Assembly (NCBI GenBank): GCA_963580455.1
Contig: OY756957.1
Coordinates: 21,617,001-21,681,000 of the forward strand
Origin: Euonymus europaeus
Lineage: Eukaryota > Streptophyta > Magnoliopsida > Celastrales > Celastraceae
DNA length: 64,000 nt
Reading direction: 5' to 3'
Shown: one piece after another, positions 11,381 through 23,500 of the stretch
How positions within the stretch are numbered: position 1 is the stretch's first letter
How the letters are laid out: the number at the start of each line of letters is the position of its first letter
The notes under the pieces: model-generated
What the model was told of the DNA's origin: nothing
Seen by the model: only the letters and a program-made list of their open reading frames with translations
The model's database searches: none
Program-made: the position numbers and the translations under genes

Positions 11381-12900
11381 TCATCTCAAATATTCTTATC
11401 TTGATGAGAAAGACACTCTTTCGGCGATTATTGTGAAAAAAACTTGAGTGCACTTGAAGAAGAGAACCTTTTGCGAGTTTTGAGGGAGTGTAAAATGGCT
11501 ATTGGGTGGACTATTGCGGATATCAAGGGAATAAGCCCAACCACGTGCATGCATTGAATTTTGATGGAGGATGATCACAAGCCCACAATTGAGCATCAAC
11601 GCAGGCTGAATCCACATATGAAGGAAGTCATTCGGTCTGAAGTTTTGAAACTTTTGGATGCGGGGATCATCTATCCAATCTCAGTTAGTAGTTGAGTGAG
11701 TCATACCCAAGTTGTACCCAAGAAAGGAGGCACGAAAATATTAAAGAATGAAGCTAATGAGTTGATTCCTACCGGCACAATCACAGGATGGAGGGTATGT
11801 ATTGATTATCATAAGCTTAATAGTGCTACTTGCAAGGATCATTTTTCGTTTTCTTTTATTGATCAAATGCTTGAAAGACTGGCAAGATATGCCTATTATT
11901 GCTTTTTGGATGCATACTCTTGGTACAATCAAATCCCCAGAGCACCCGAAAACTAAGAAAAGACTACTTTCACATGACCTTTTGACACTTTTGCATATAG
12001 GCAGATGCCTTTTGGATTGTGCAACGCACTAGCAACTTTTCAACGATGCATGATGAGCATCTTTTCAGATATGGTGGAGCACTTCATTGAGGTATTTATG
12101 GATGATTTTTCAATTTTTGGCTCCTCTTTTGATGTTTTTCTACAAAATTTAGCTTTGGTGTTGCAACGGTGTGCTGAAATGAACCTAGTCTTAAGTTGGA
12201 AAAAGTGCCACTTCATGACGCAAGAAGGGATTGTGCTTGGGCATAAAATTTCAGTGAGAGGGATAGAGGTAGACAAAGACAAGATAGAAACTATCGAAAA
12301 ATTGCCTCCTCCAACAACTGTCAATGCGGTGCACAGCTTACTAGGACATGCAGGGTTCTATCGAAGATTTCTCTAAAATTACTGAGCCCCTTTGTTCTCT
12401 TCTCTTGAAGGATGAAGAATTCAAATTTGATGAAGAATATTTGAAAGCTTTCGAGTTGCTTAAAGAGAAGCTCACTACGACATTGATCATTACTGCATCC
12501 GATTGGAACCTACCATTTGAGGTCATGTGCAATGCAAGTGACTACGCTATTGGAGCTGTTTTGAGGCAGCAGAGAGAGAAGAATTTTCTTGTGATTTATT
12601 ATGCTAATCGGACTCTAAACGATGCTTGATTGAATTATGCCACTACGGAGAAAGAGTTATTGGTGGTTGTCTTCACGTTGGACAAGTTTTGCTCTTATTT
12701 GATTGGGTCCAATGTAATTATTTTTCCGATCATTCGGCCCTCAAATACTTATTTTCTAAGAAGGATGCAAAGCTGAGGCTAATTCGTTGGGTTATTCTTT
12801 TTCAAGAATTTGATGTTGAAATTAGAGACAAGAAGGGATCTAAAAATGTTGTAGTCGATCACTTGTCACGATTGGTGTATGAAGATAGCGATGAGATGGT
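11381..12900 (+). pseudogene. Reverse transcriptase and RNase H of the Athila/Tat-like element
   Basis: RT is spread over several frames. The linker (LKYSYLDEKDTLSAII) starts near 11385, followed by SHTQVVPKKGG, LIPTGTITGWRVCIDYHKLN, the motif A region CFLDAYSWYNQI near 11905-11940, QMPFGLCNALATFQRCM at 12005, and the catalytic FMDDFSIFG near 12097. A stop at 12374-12376 and a frame change separate RNase H ([37 protein letters not shown], then a stop near 12627, [25 protein letters not shown]). At least four frame breaks and stops are visible, so this is dead copy DNA. Confidence 0.85.
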
Positions 12901-13217
12901 TTCCATTGTTGAATCTTTTCTTGACGAGAAGCTGTACGCAATTGATAAAGTTGATGGTCCTTGGTTTGCTGACCTTGCAAATTATGCCGCAAGGCGGGTG
13001 GAACCAGATGGTTTGACTACGCATTAAAAGAAAAAGTTCTTTTCTGATGTCAGGCATTACTATTGAGATGATCCTTACCTTTTGAAGCATTATTCGGATC
13101 AAATCATACGTAGATGTGTTTCGGAGGCGAAGATGGCAGATATTTTGAAGCATTGTCTCACCATGCCTTGCAGAGGTCACTATGGCTCATTCAAAATCGC
13201 TGCTAAGGTATTACAAT
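12901..13217 (+). pseudogene. N-terminal zinc-binding part of the integrase, then truncation
   Basis: The reading continues through [13 protein letters not shown], a stop near 13026, then KKFFSDVRHYYW and CVSEAKMADILKHCLTMPCRGHYGSFKIAAKVLQ, which fits the HHCC domain of gypsy integrase. Homology stops abruptly at about 13217, before the catalytic core. Sequence to the right belongs to a different element, so this is a truncation junction. Confidence 0.75.
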
Positions 13218-13429
13218 AGGGTATGTATTGATATGCATGCTTGATCTTCCTATCCACAAAACGTCTTTTCAGAATAAATTCAAAATGAATTGAAATCAAA
13301 ATTAACCCTATGTTAACTCCCACACTCTACCTTAGCTCTAACCATTCTTCCTTCTTCAAAATTTATTTTATACTGTTCTACTCCATGGATCATACTATAA
13401 TTTCCTCACTTTATGAGAGTTTTAACCTT

Positions 13430-15624
13430 TAAGTCATTTTACCAACGAATTTTGAGAATATGAGAGTTCAAGCCACTCATGCCTTCAGTGATTTTTAAGA
13501 ACTACCCTTCAAACATGGCGCAAACCTTCAAAAAGTTAGGTTGAATGGATAGACTGTTTGCCTTCAATGTATTCTGATATGTGGTTCACCCTGGGAATAG
13601 ACCATCTTATAGCTCTTTCAAGAGCTGAAACACCCTTTGAAGATAATCTCTTAAATGCCATTTGATGTTTCTAGTCAAGGTCCTACAAATTCTTTCATGT
13701 TCTGTTGTGGACTGATGTCCACAACATTGAGGGATGCAGCCACACTTACTATAATACATGTAGTTGGTGCTGATGCACCTAGCACTATTGGAGCCTCCAA
13801 AAATCTTGCCACACTATCAAATCTCTGAAGCTATGCTTAACTGCAACTCCTATCACAAAGCTAGAAGCTTTTTTACTGAGACCTTTCCCACCATCAAGGA
13901 ACACATCATGTTTCTGTGGTGCCTTATATCAGGGTATGTTTTCTGCATTTATGCGAATCAACCTACTAAAGAATACTTAGAGGTTGCTCAAAATCTTGCA
14001 TGTCGATGATCATTAGCTTTAGGGTTTATTATGTCGGGTAGATTTTTTTCTTACTATGGCCTAGATGACTTATCTCAATCCTATCTCCAATAAAATTTGT
14101 GGTTCTCTTCAGCTACTCTTACCTTGGGCCTTCATCTATTTCCCGAAGTTTTGATATCCTGACTGGGCTCCACTATCTAGGTGTTCCTATTATGGCGAAT
14201 TTGTTGCATCTTGCATCAGCTACCTTCTTTCCAAAACATCTTCAATGCATGTATAATCTTTCATCTAATAAGTGTGACTTATCATTTTTCCTCTTAATGA
14301 CACCCCTGGCTTTGACTATTTATCTCGCGACTTTTCTCCATCTATCATGAACAATTGGCAAATAAGAGAAAATTGGGCTAGTTTTACCATAGAATGCTAC
14401 CTTCACATCGATGATACTCTTAGTCACCCTAGGATTCCCACTTGTGGAATTGAACCATACAACCCTCAACAATGGGACAGATAGTTCAATTTTACTCAAG
14501 GAATGCCAACTTTATTTCTACTAGCTTCAATAAGTTTGATATTTTGCATACTGCAATTGGTTCCAGAGGGACAATGGACAACAAGCTGTAAATAACCAAT
14601 GACGACTACAACTTTTTAATTTCATAGTACCCCCGCCAAATAATCCAAATACCTATACTACATTTCGTGCTTGGTGCTTTGCATTGAAGCCAAGGATTTT
14701 CTCATCTCTAACTCCAGAAATCACACTCTTGGCCATACTACTAGTCTCCAAAAGTGCTACCAGTATGCAATAATCACTGGTAAATTCTTGTTAGTCCTAC
14801 CTTATTCAATAGCTTTAGTTTTCTCTTAATTGATATGTGTTTGATTGCTGGTCCAAGAGGAAAAATCTTCCATCCCATCTATTGCAAATAACGCCTAAAG
14901 CTACAATTGGCTATAAACATAAAATCTTGGCAAGGAAGCAAACTGGTGGTCCTATGAAGAGATCCAATAGATTACAAGCTATTGCCAAGACTTTAGCCCT
15001 ATCTACCTCAACCACCATGGATAATCATTGACAACAAGAAACAATTGACCACTAGAGAAGATGAAAAGTCCACTTGTTCCAAGCTACGAACTCATGTAAG
15101 TGTTGGACTTCCTACTTTTTCTAGACCTTTTTCTCCTACCAAGAGAAGCCTTCTAGCGGTCACGACAGAACCATATTTGGTATAGGTCAATCCAATCATC
15201 TCTGCAAGCCCTAGTACTTAGGTAACTTTTAAATTTTCAATATTTACATCCTTGTTGACCATAACTCTTAATAGATAACCTTAATTTTTAGGTGGCCTGT
15301 GGCAACGCATTTTTAAGAATTTTGGGAACTGTCATTCTAAAAGAATTTGAAGGTCCTTTGAAGGATCTTGACTTGTCTTTCTTGCCTACCTCCTCATATA
15401 GTGTAGTTCCAGCTAAACCGCTAACTCATGAAGAAATTGAAACTGCCAGACAGGTTATTAATAGACAATTATATTTGAACTTATCTAATCTCTCCATCGA
15501 CCCATCCATAAGATTATTGTCACCATACCACACTGTACTATTTAATTTTTCTTTGGGATTAGCTTCTAGGGAGCAGATGTCTAAACTTGAGCATGAGCTG
15601 GCATCCCTGCTAGGGATGCCTTAA
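13430..15624 (+). pseudogene. Plant mobile domain (PMD)-like ORF, antisense to the surrounding Tat-like element
   Basis: Broken frames on the plus strand read NSFMFCCGLMSTTLRDAATL near 13690-13750, TETFPTIKEHIMFLWCLISGYVFC near 13880, then TKEYLEVAQNLA, RFFSYYGLDDLSQSYLQ and LWFSSATLTLG. These resemble the plant mobile domain (aminotransferase-like family) found in MAIN-type proteins and in plant transposable elements. A probable intron (GT at 15222 to AG at 15291, 70 bp) precedes a clean 110-codon last exon (15292-15624, VACGNAFLRILGT...LASLLGMP) that I do not recognise. The gene lies opposite to, and downstream of, the integrase of the minus-strand element at 16130-18190, the position of the known antisense extra ORFs of Tat elements. 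Stops and shifts in the first exon show it is inactive. Confidence 0.6.
15222..15291 (+). other. Probable intron in the PMD-like ORF
   Basis: A short AT-rich stretch bounded by AG/GTAACT and TTTTTAG/G separates the two coding parts; the downstream exon is open from its first base. Inferred from splice signals only. Confidence 0.45.
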
Positions 15625-16129
15625 CAACTAAATGATCTATGAATAAGACTCAATTGGATTCAGTTGTTGGGAAACTAAAAACTAGGTATCCGTCTATGCA
15701 AAATTGGGGTCGTAGGAAACAACAGTGGCAAAACCAGATCTTCACTCCTAAAAATCAACGGGCTGCTCTAAAGCTTCTTGGTTTGTGACTATTTCATGCA
15801 CTTTCATAACAATTGACTATGTTTTTCAGGATGACTGTAATAACTTTTGCACTTTGTTATCATTCTTTTAGACTTTTGCTTGTGACTTTTTAGTCTAGAA
15901 TGCAAGAGCCTAATAGTTCTGCTTTGTTTTATTTATGAACGTTTGTTTTCATTGAAGTGTCACTATAGATGGCCTAAATTATACTTGGAATTTTGCAAGA
16001 CAAACATATTGCTAGAAAAGCCCTATACATTGCAATCTGTCTAGGAGCGTGATTCCCAAATAGTGGGATAGTATGCCTTAAGATATTGGGCACTGATGAA
16101 TTGTATGTGGGGTTGACCTTTTAGACTTG
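15625..16129. other. Spacer between convergent PMD-like ORF and integrase
   Basis: About 500 bp with no clear coding sequence. It probably holds the 3' untranslated sequences of the two convergent genes; nothing else is recognisable. Confidence 0.4.
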
Positions 16130-16900
16130 ACAAAGAATAAGCATTGCCTCTAAGAACCTTGTAGATATTAAATGGACCCTCTTAGTTTGGGGACCACTTC
16201 CTATACTCCCTATCTTTTTGACCAAGTGGTAGAGTTGCTTTCCAAACCAATTTTCTTCCACGGAAAGTCTTTTTTCTTACCCTCTTGTTATAAACTCTTA
16301 CCATTTTTTTGAACCAACATGCTATTGAAAGCTTGCATGCAGTCTAGTTGCTTCGATTCCATCATCATAGGTTTTGAATAATCTTCTGCAGTCAGCAAGT
16401 TCTGCCTAATAACTCTCAAGGAAGGAACAACAATTTCCATGGGTAACACAACATCATGTCCAAATGTAAGTGAAATGGACTCTTACTTGTGCTTGATTGC
16501 TTGCTTGTTCTATAATCCCAAAGATTTTATGAGAGAATCTTGTAGCACACCTTAGGCTTATCTTCCACTATCTTCTCAAGGATGCCTATTAGGATTTTAT
16601 TGTTCACCTCTACTTGACCGTTTGCCTGTCGAAAATGAGGAGTAGGATTGATCAATTTAATGTAATCCTTTGCAAATGCTCTAAACTCGTCACCCATGAA
16701 CATCGTACCCCAATATGTTGTGATAGATTATGCGATTCTAAAACGATGTATAATTTTTTTTCCTTGATAAAATTGATAATATCAAACTGCTTCACTTTAT
16801 TTAAAGGAACAACTTCCACCCATTTTGAAAAATAATCAGTGGCAGCCACAATGAAATGATGTCCTTTCAAAGATGCATGATGAATCATGCCGAATTATAT
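16130..16900 (-). pseudogene. Integrase core and C-terminus of Tat-like element A
   Basis: On the minus strand, from 16888 down: HHASLKGHHFIVAATDYFSKWVEVVPL with the first catalytic Asp in ATDYFSKW. The INSTPHFRQANGQ-type region follows near 16600-16640 (here NPTPHFRQANGQVEVNNK with the catalytic Glu), then the C-terminal part LTFGHDVVLPMEIVVPSLRV near 16430-16470, and MLVQKN, GKWSPN-like readings near 16190-16320. The middle is frameshifted. The order is right for a Ty3/gypsy integrase of the Tat type. Confidence 0.8.
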
Positions 16901-17399
16901 CAATAGTTCAATTATGAAAAGGCCATGGTTTAACCATAGGATGCATTTCTGATGAAGGAACTTGTTGAATGTTACTATGTCTTTGGCCCTGCTTGCACCC
17001 TTTAGAATAATTGGAACAATATTTCAATATAATAGGTCATAAATATCCATAATTTCTTAGCAACCAATGCATTTTAGTATAGGCATGATTGGCGCCACAT
17101 ATTCCTTTGTGGACCTGTGACATTACCATCATGCTTTTCACAAATCTCAAATATCATAGCAATAGATCTTCATGCCCTTTCCTATAAGGCTCATCCTCAA
17201 TGAGGACATAATTCTGAGCTTACAGCTTAACATGCCTAGGTGTCTTGCAACCTGGTCTTTTGAGATAGTTTGCAATAGGATCTCTCCATTATGTACTCTA
17301 GTTACCAGTCACCATAACTTCAACAATCATTCCTCTTTTCCAGATATGGATGAGATCATTGTTCCACCAAAATAACCCTATGCATCAAATCTTTAGACA

Positions 17400-17790
17400 T
17401 TTTAAGGCCAAATACAATATGAGCTAACTCATTGGCTTCCTATCTGTTTTCCTAAGAAAATAGTTAAAGGTGACCTCTTAAAAATCTGACTAGAGTTGAA
17501 TAGCGGCGGTATAGTAGAGAGCTAGTGCAAAACTTTAACACTTTTACTCACTTGAAAATTGTTTCAGCACTAGCTGAAAGTCTCCATAAACCTGGACTTC
17601 ATTAGCCCCAATATCCCTTAAGATCTCCAAATCGATCGGCAAAGCTTCATACTCCTCTTGTTTGTTAGTACAATTAAAGTCCAAATTAAAAAAAGTGATA
17701 ATTTGGTTTCCGATAAAGCCAAAATGATCACTATAGCTCCAGCGACATTGTCAGTGCTTGATCCATCAAATTTTAGAATCGTAGAAGCTT
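17400..17790 (-). pseudogene. RNase H of Tat-like element A
   Basis: The minus strand reads FDGSSTDNVAGAIVI, then after a frame change TNKQEEYEAL and NEVQVYGDFQLVLKQ, followed by FALALYYTAAIQL. These are the expected RNase H blocks (substrate strand, Glu-containing AEYEAL-like motif, GDSQLV-like motif). Several frameshifts are present. The sequence continues (about 16900-17400) as a degraded linker with QVHKGICGANHAYTKM and similar readings leading to integrase. RT itself is missing. Confidence 0.75.
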
Positions 17791-18190
17791 ATGTGCAAAA
17801 AAAAAACAGACTGCATCTCTTCAGTTAAAAGCTCTATTATTTGATGATTAGTAAAAAAAATACTAAAGCATGTCCTTCAACCAACTTTTGTGGCTCCCAT
17901 ACCATGTAATCTCAGTTAAGGAAAGAGACCACTTTCTTATTCCCCCTGTTAGTATTGGATTTGCAACATGTACTTCCATAAATTAGTCTTAGATACAATG
18001 AATACCTTGGACCTGATTATATAGCATTGAGGCTTTGTACAAGCAAAGTATAAATCTAGACAAGGTAGTAAGTCCATTCATGTGTTGGGTTCGACACATA
18101 TCAGTAAAATCCTTCAAATATAGGTGAGGATCTTCATCAAAATGACCGTCATAATGGGTCACGGAATTCAACAACTGTGGTGACAAGCTA
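17791..18190 (-). pseudogene. Gag fragment of Tat-like element A
   Basis: Minus-strand codons 18186-17989 read HYDGHFDEDPHLYLKDFTDMCRTQHMNGLTTLSRFILCLY, matching the gypsy gag pattern in which a DPH.HL..F segment is followed by an RL.LFP-like stretch. It is followed within about 200 bp by RNase H, so protease and RT have been deleted. Not functional. Confidence 0.55.
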
Positions 18191-19123
18191 ACATCGGTTG
18201 CCCTATTGATTGATAATTAATGCAAGAAGGCTGAGCAATGATTTAAGGAATATACTGATTCATCATAGAAATTCTAACATTAGCCACAACATTCACTTCG
18301 GCCTATTGAAGTTGCATGTTGTTATTCTCCATTGTCCTCTATCACAATAACTGAACTGTTTTCTCAATTTCAGGATCAAATTCTTCAAATGATTTTTGTT
18401 GAGAATGATTGTTAACCATGCATTGTAAGGGGCAAATGGGCACTGCAAAATAGATCATTGATGTAAATTTGATGTAACAATAATTAAATAAACTAAGAAA
18501 AATACTATTTCCACGTGAAAAACTTGGCCAATACTTTTTTATCACAATAAAATTTGCCAAAAAAAAAAAAAAATCGACTAGTCTTATCCAATCACAAGTG
18601 TATGGTCGCAAGCTAGCTTAAAACTTTCATTCGCCAAAACAAACACACGCATTATGATGTTGAGAAGACATGTATAATAGTAGAAAACCAACAATAAATG
18701 TAGAGACTAATGAATTAAATTCAGTCTAATCAACAATCAATCCGTGCACAGGGTTTTGGTAGAATAAAGTAACTAATCCTACCTAAAAAGTATTTAGTTA
18801 CACATAAACATAATAGAAAATCATAAAATACTCTATAACAATGTTTGAATCAATGGAGGAATTGGAAGGATTGCAATGCATCAAACTCCTCTCTCTACTG
18901 TCTTTTAGTTCTAGAAAATCACGAATAAATTATGCTTTTGAAACTCCTTCACATATTTGAGTGGTACTCAGTCTATAAGTCACCATTGTTAATGGCCTGA
19001 GCTTTTGTTTAGATTTCTTAAGAATGAAATTGAATTAATTCTTTGGTGTTGAGATGAATTTTGGACCTTCTTTGGTGCCACCAAAGAACTTATTGGCCAT
19101 ATACCATTGTCATGGTAAGCCGC
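18191..19123 (-). other. Leader region of Tat-like element A
   Basis: Non-coding sequence between gag and the LTR at 19124. I could not fix a PBS: TGGTGACTTATAG-like sequence at about 18975-18995 on the minus strand is a poor candidate. A perfect 10-bp inverted repeat around one base (TTCTTTGGTG-C-CACCAAAGAA) lies at 19068-19088. No other structure was seen. Confidence 0.35.
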
Positions 19124-21543
19124 TGTCGCAACCGGTTTTGCAAAAGAATTTTTTAAAAGAAAGATATAATAAAATATAAAAAGTTGTCACCAACTAAATA
19201 GGTGCAATTGGTCATCATGAAAAATATTATTTTGGTGTATGAAAATCCAGAAAAAGGATTAGCAAGTTTGATACGTATGGGAAAGATGTGAGGCACCCCA
19301 CAATACCTGTTTTAAAAACAGTTGCCAATAAAACAATGCATAAATATATATATATATATATATGAAAAAAAAAAAATAAAGATAATAAAAAAAAGATATA
19401 GATAAATAAAAATAGAAATAAACAAAAATAAAATAAAATAAAATAAAATAAAGATAAATAAAAATAAAAATAAAACGAAAATAAAAAAAAATAAAATAAG
19501 ATATAGATAAATAAAAAAATAATAAAATAAAAGAATAATAAAATAAAAGTAAAAATAAAATGTTGGGAACCGAGTTTTTTGTGTAGACTATAAGATATTG
19601 AATTATCGCAAATCCGTCAATCAAACATATTAAAATATTAAATCACATAATTAACATATAAATCAAACAACATAAAATCAATCATATAATTCACATATAA
19701 ACACATTTCAAAAAAAAAACATATTAACAATGTTAAAAGATGATGAATGGAATAGCATCTCGATTGCCTTTTTTTATTAGTAATAGATTATTTCAACCAA
19801 ACTATTAAATTAGTATGATTGAAATTTTATATTTAATTGCCTTATCATGCAATGATTCATGACCCAACAAACATCAAAATAATTTTCAATCAAACCCAAA
19901 TGTTATACATAATTTTGGACCAATTACTGTTAACCCCCTACTCAAATTTAATTCAAATAATCAAACCAAAATCTACACACATAAACCACAAAGCCCAAAA
20001 CATATAATCCCTTTTATCCAAATTATCACAATCCCTTACAGATACTTGCCAACTTCATCCCTTAAAACAAATTCTTTACAAATATAATACCATTAGTACA
20101 CGTTTGTAGAACAACATCCCAACTGCACCCAAGAACCAATTTCACAAATCAAACTAGCTGCAATCAACATATTTCAAATAATCGGATCAAAGAACATTCA
20201 AATATTTGAGTAAACATCCAGTTCCAGACTCATTAATGGCCAAGTAATAGGACACCCAAAGCCAAGCATAATAACCAGGAACATCCACTCATTTATATAT
20301 TCATATATGAAATTCATCCAGAGGCAACCAAATCCCATGTCAAAACTTAATTAAGCAATCCTGCATACACCCAAAACATATTTCTAACAACCCAACAGTG
20401 AGTACACATCTGTGAGAAAATGAAACCAAACAGAGAAATACAAGCAAATCAGTGTTTCAAACAACCTCAAAAACAAGGCACTACTTTCCCAATCAAGACA
20501 AAACACATACCAAAAAACAAAACAAGAGAGAGTAACCCAGAATGGCAAAAACAGAATGAGGAAAGAAATACAAGAAGCAGGTAATAAGGGTTTGAGCGGT
20601 AAGAAAATTTTTCAGCAGAGGATTTCGGTAGAAACAAGTGAAGTAATTGGACGTTTTTGAGAGAAAATAAGAAAAATTCAATAGCAAACTAGCAAAGAAC
20701 CATAGATCAAAATAGGGATTCCAACCCTCCCCAGAAAAACCGATCAGAAAGAATTTGTGCTTAGAAAGCAGAGTGCGAAAAGATGAAGAATTTCCCCAAA
20801 ATTTTATGTAACCTAACCCAGAAGTACCTGGAAGCAAGAAGCCAGAAAGGACCCCCAGAAAGAATTCAGAAAACTAGAGGAAAGAACCTTCCCCAAAACA
20901 GAGAACTAAGAAGAGACCCCCCAAAGCCCCAAAAGAAAGAAAAGGCCTCCCCCTGGCGAAGTTCTTTCCCTCCTATTTATATCTTCAAATCAGAATCACC
21001 AATCTCCTTCTTGATCTTTGCCCGAAAACTATTCCATAAATTTCTCCAAAACTCTCCCTAATTTTTCTTCCATTTTGTTCAAAATCAAATATGTAACTTT
21101 CCTTCTTCTATTGATTCTTCCCCAAAAATCCCACTAGTTTCTCGATTTTTCCCTTTCTTATCTTCGATTCACTTCCAAGCCTCTCCTTCATCAGCACGAA
21201 CATCTCTCCTCCCTCTTCCCCTTTGATTTCTTTCTATTTTCATCATTTCTTGACTTCCGGCGCCTCTCCTTTCCTCTGTGTCTTTTGCGTCTCCTTCACT
21301 AGGGTTGAGACATTTGGGCTGGGCTTCCTCTTAAGTTCTTTGTTGGGCTAGCTATATAAAATGTCACAAACGGACCTTAATGATTTGGATCAATTCTTTG
21401 CTTTTAAGTTGGACTGCGCTAAAATTAAATGACTAATATTTGGGTCAGAACTTAGTTTGGATTAGGCCTCATTTTAAATTAGATGGATTTATCTCAATTT
21501 TAAATTTTTATTTTTGGGGTCCGGGCAAAAATGGGGTACAACA
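19124..21543 (-). mobile_element. Tat-like LTR shared by two partial elements
   Basis: The plus strand starts TGTCGCAACCGG and ends GGTACAACA, the same termini as the two LTRs of the young element at 42803-53957. Blocks just inside the left end (19124-19330) and in the middle (from about 19560, AATGTTGGGAACCGAG) align with those LTRs; the rest is diverged. To the left lies a 5' region (leader, gag, RNase H, integrase). To the right lies a polypurine-like tract and the 3' end of another element. The A-rich AAAAT run at 19360-19560 generates only spurious ORFs. Confidence 0.7.
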
Positions 21544-21556
21544 ACCTCCTCTGCAT
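21544..21556 (-). promoter_or_regulatory. Polypurine tract of Tat-like element B
   Basis: The minus strand reads ATGCAGAGGAGGT directly before the LTR start TGTTGTACC, the expected place and composition of a polypurine tract. Confidence 0.5.
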
Positions 21557-21689
21557 TATCATATTTGGTCTAGAACGGTCGGTGCCAACACTACTTTATA
21601 TCATTCTCATTCCAAAATAACAAGAATTGGTGTAGAGTGGACAGTACACACCAGTTGGTGTGAATCCACTCCCTTACAGATAAAGCATG

Positions 21690-22330
21690 ATAATTTGCAT
21701 TAGAATTAATGACAAAGAAAGTAGTTAAAGAAGTCTTAATTCCTACTTTGAGCTGGATAGGTTGCCTTGGTGATTTCTCCTGTTAATCCAGCCATAGTAA
21801 CCTCTATTGGTACCAAATCATCTTTTGAAATCACAAGATCTCTCTAATGAAGACACTAGCATAGTGTTGACCAAAGAGCCATTGTCTATTAGCACTTTGC
21901 TCATACGTAAGACATTTTTATGAGTCTAAATGTAAAGTGGCTTAATATGTTGTGTCATATAATGAAAAGGCTTTTACAAAATCACCCTCTTTAGCTTTTT
22001 GATATTAATGGTCTGAATAATGACCAAGCTTCAACCACCTTCATCCTTAAAATCCTTTTTCTTTATTTTAGTTACATGGTAACAAGAAGGTAACATCATT
22101 ATGGATAGATTACATGCAAGCCAAGTATGTTGCGTCATTTGATGAGAGGGCTTCTTAAAAGTCACCCTCTTTGGCATATTGCTAGCAACGATTTGAATAA
22201 TGATCAAGCTTCGACCACCTTCATCTATAAAATACTTCTTCTTTACCTTAGATGCTTGGTAGCAAGAAGGTAGCACCACTCTGGGCACATTGCACACAAA
22301 CTACACAGACATTAATCCTATCATTAAAGT
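21690..22330 (-). pseudogene. Protease region of Tat-like element B, with an internal duplication
   Basis: The minus strand near 21880-21930 reads RMSKVLIDNGSLVNTML and continues as LVPIEVTMAGLTGEITKATYP, matching the Tat protease region in which an LIDNGS...N motif is followed by a conserved AGLTGE-like stretch. Upstream (22297-22031) an 88-codon stretch holds two copies of a block with LPSCY...K.KKK.F.DEGG, so about 120 bp is duplicated. The RT, RNase H and integrase expected after protease are absent; the polypurine tract follows within about 150 bp. Confidence 0.6.
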
Positions 22331-22839
22331 CTTGATAGTATATATTACTTGTGACAGAACAACCATTGATTTATTGACCTTGTGGTCCGCACTAACTTTT
22401 GCAACTATCACAAACTTGACTTCTTCTTGTGTAGCTTTGCCGCTTTATACTCTCTCCTACTCATCGTATCACAAGTAGTAGCCAACAATTGTCTTTGTAG
22501 CCTATGCTTCTGGGTATGAGTGAGTCACTGAGAGAACCTCTTAAGTTGCACTTGCACTCTATGCCATTGACGATCATTGTTAACTAAGGCATGTTTTTCA
22601 AATCGGACTCATTTTGAGAAATGATCATCATTCTTTTCTATCTTCTTTTTATGGTCAAGGATCCTCTTTCCTACTGGAGTTCTAGATGACTTGATCTGCC
22701 ATTGAACCCTCAAATATAGCCTTTGATGTTTCTTATCATCTAGGATTGTTCTCAAATCAATGGCAGCAGCACTAACCGTGGCCACAGGAGGAAAATGGAT
22801 CCTCTTTAATCAATATGATCTCTTTATCATGAAGCTTGA

Positions 22840-23500
22840 TCTTTCCCTTATTGATGCATTCCTGCAGGAGGTTGTACAATCACCAGCATGAAATAATACT
22901 TACAATAATATTTTCCTTTGACCTCATCTTTAGAAGGGATTTTGTGACCAGGTGGTAGTTTCAAGAACTTCTCCTTGATCAAATAGTTAAAATTCTCCTC
23001 GATCTTGTTGACACATCAAAAGTATATTACTAGGTGCCACCAGTTGGTGTCTTAACACCTTCTTTTGGCTTTGAAATCACTGGAAAAATAATTGGTTGTG
23101 CAATCTTGACCAGCTTAGCAACCTCTACTTCACGTTGGACTAATTGAAAATAGTTTAAACATAATTTTTATTTCTCCTGGAATCTTCCTTTGGGAGATGT
23201 TCGTACTCTGCTACCTTGGCTAGAAGTTCATAAAGATCATAAAATTTCATACCTTGAAACTTCTTCGGAGTTCTATGTCCAAACAACGCTCAGTCATTTT
23301 TGACATATTCACTCTCTTACATCATAACTTTGCATCAGTTCCTCTTCTTCTTGAACTTGGTTAGGAACATATCTATATTCTGACAAGACCTTTGGGACAA
23401 CCTTGAAAATTCTACAATGCAAACCTCAGGTTCCATTATAAAGAATTGAGTGTGAAATTCAATCTCTAGATCACGCCATATGGCCATAGAATTTTTTGGC
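22840..23500 (-). pseudogene. Gag of Tat-like element B
   Basis: Minus-strand readings at 22860-22990 give FLKLPPGHKIPSKDEVKGKYYCKYYF, the KLPP...GK.YC.YH block that precedes the gag zinc-binding region in Tat elements. At 23200-23490 they give WRDLEIEFHTQFF, QNIDMFLTKFKK, FQGMKFYDLYELLAKVAEYE, the conserved gag core. Frames change and stops occur. The 5' end of this element is lost near 23900, where MULE sequence begins. Confidence 0.65.

Noticed and set aside
20493..20837. 114-codon hydrophobic ORF on the minus strand
   Set aside because: It lies inside the 19124-21543 LTR, has no counterpart in related LTRs as far as I can see, and its content follows base composition.
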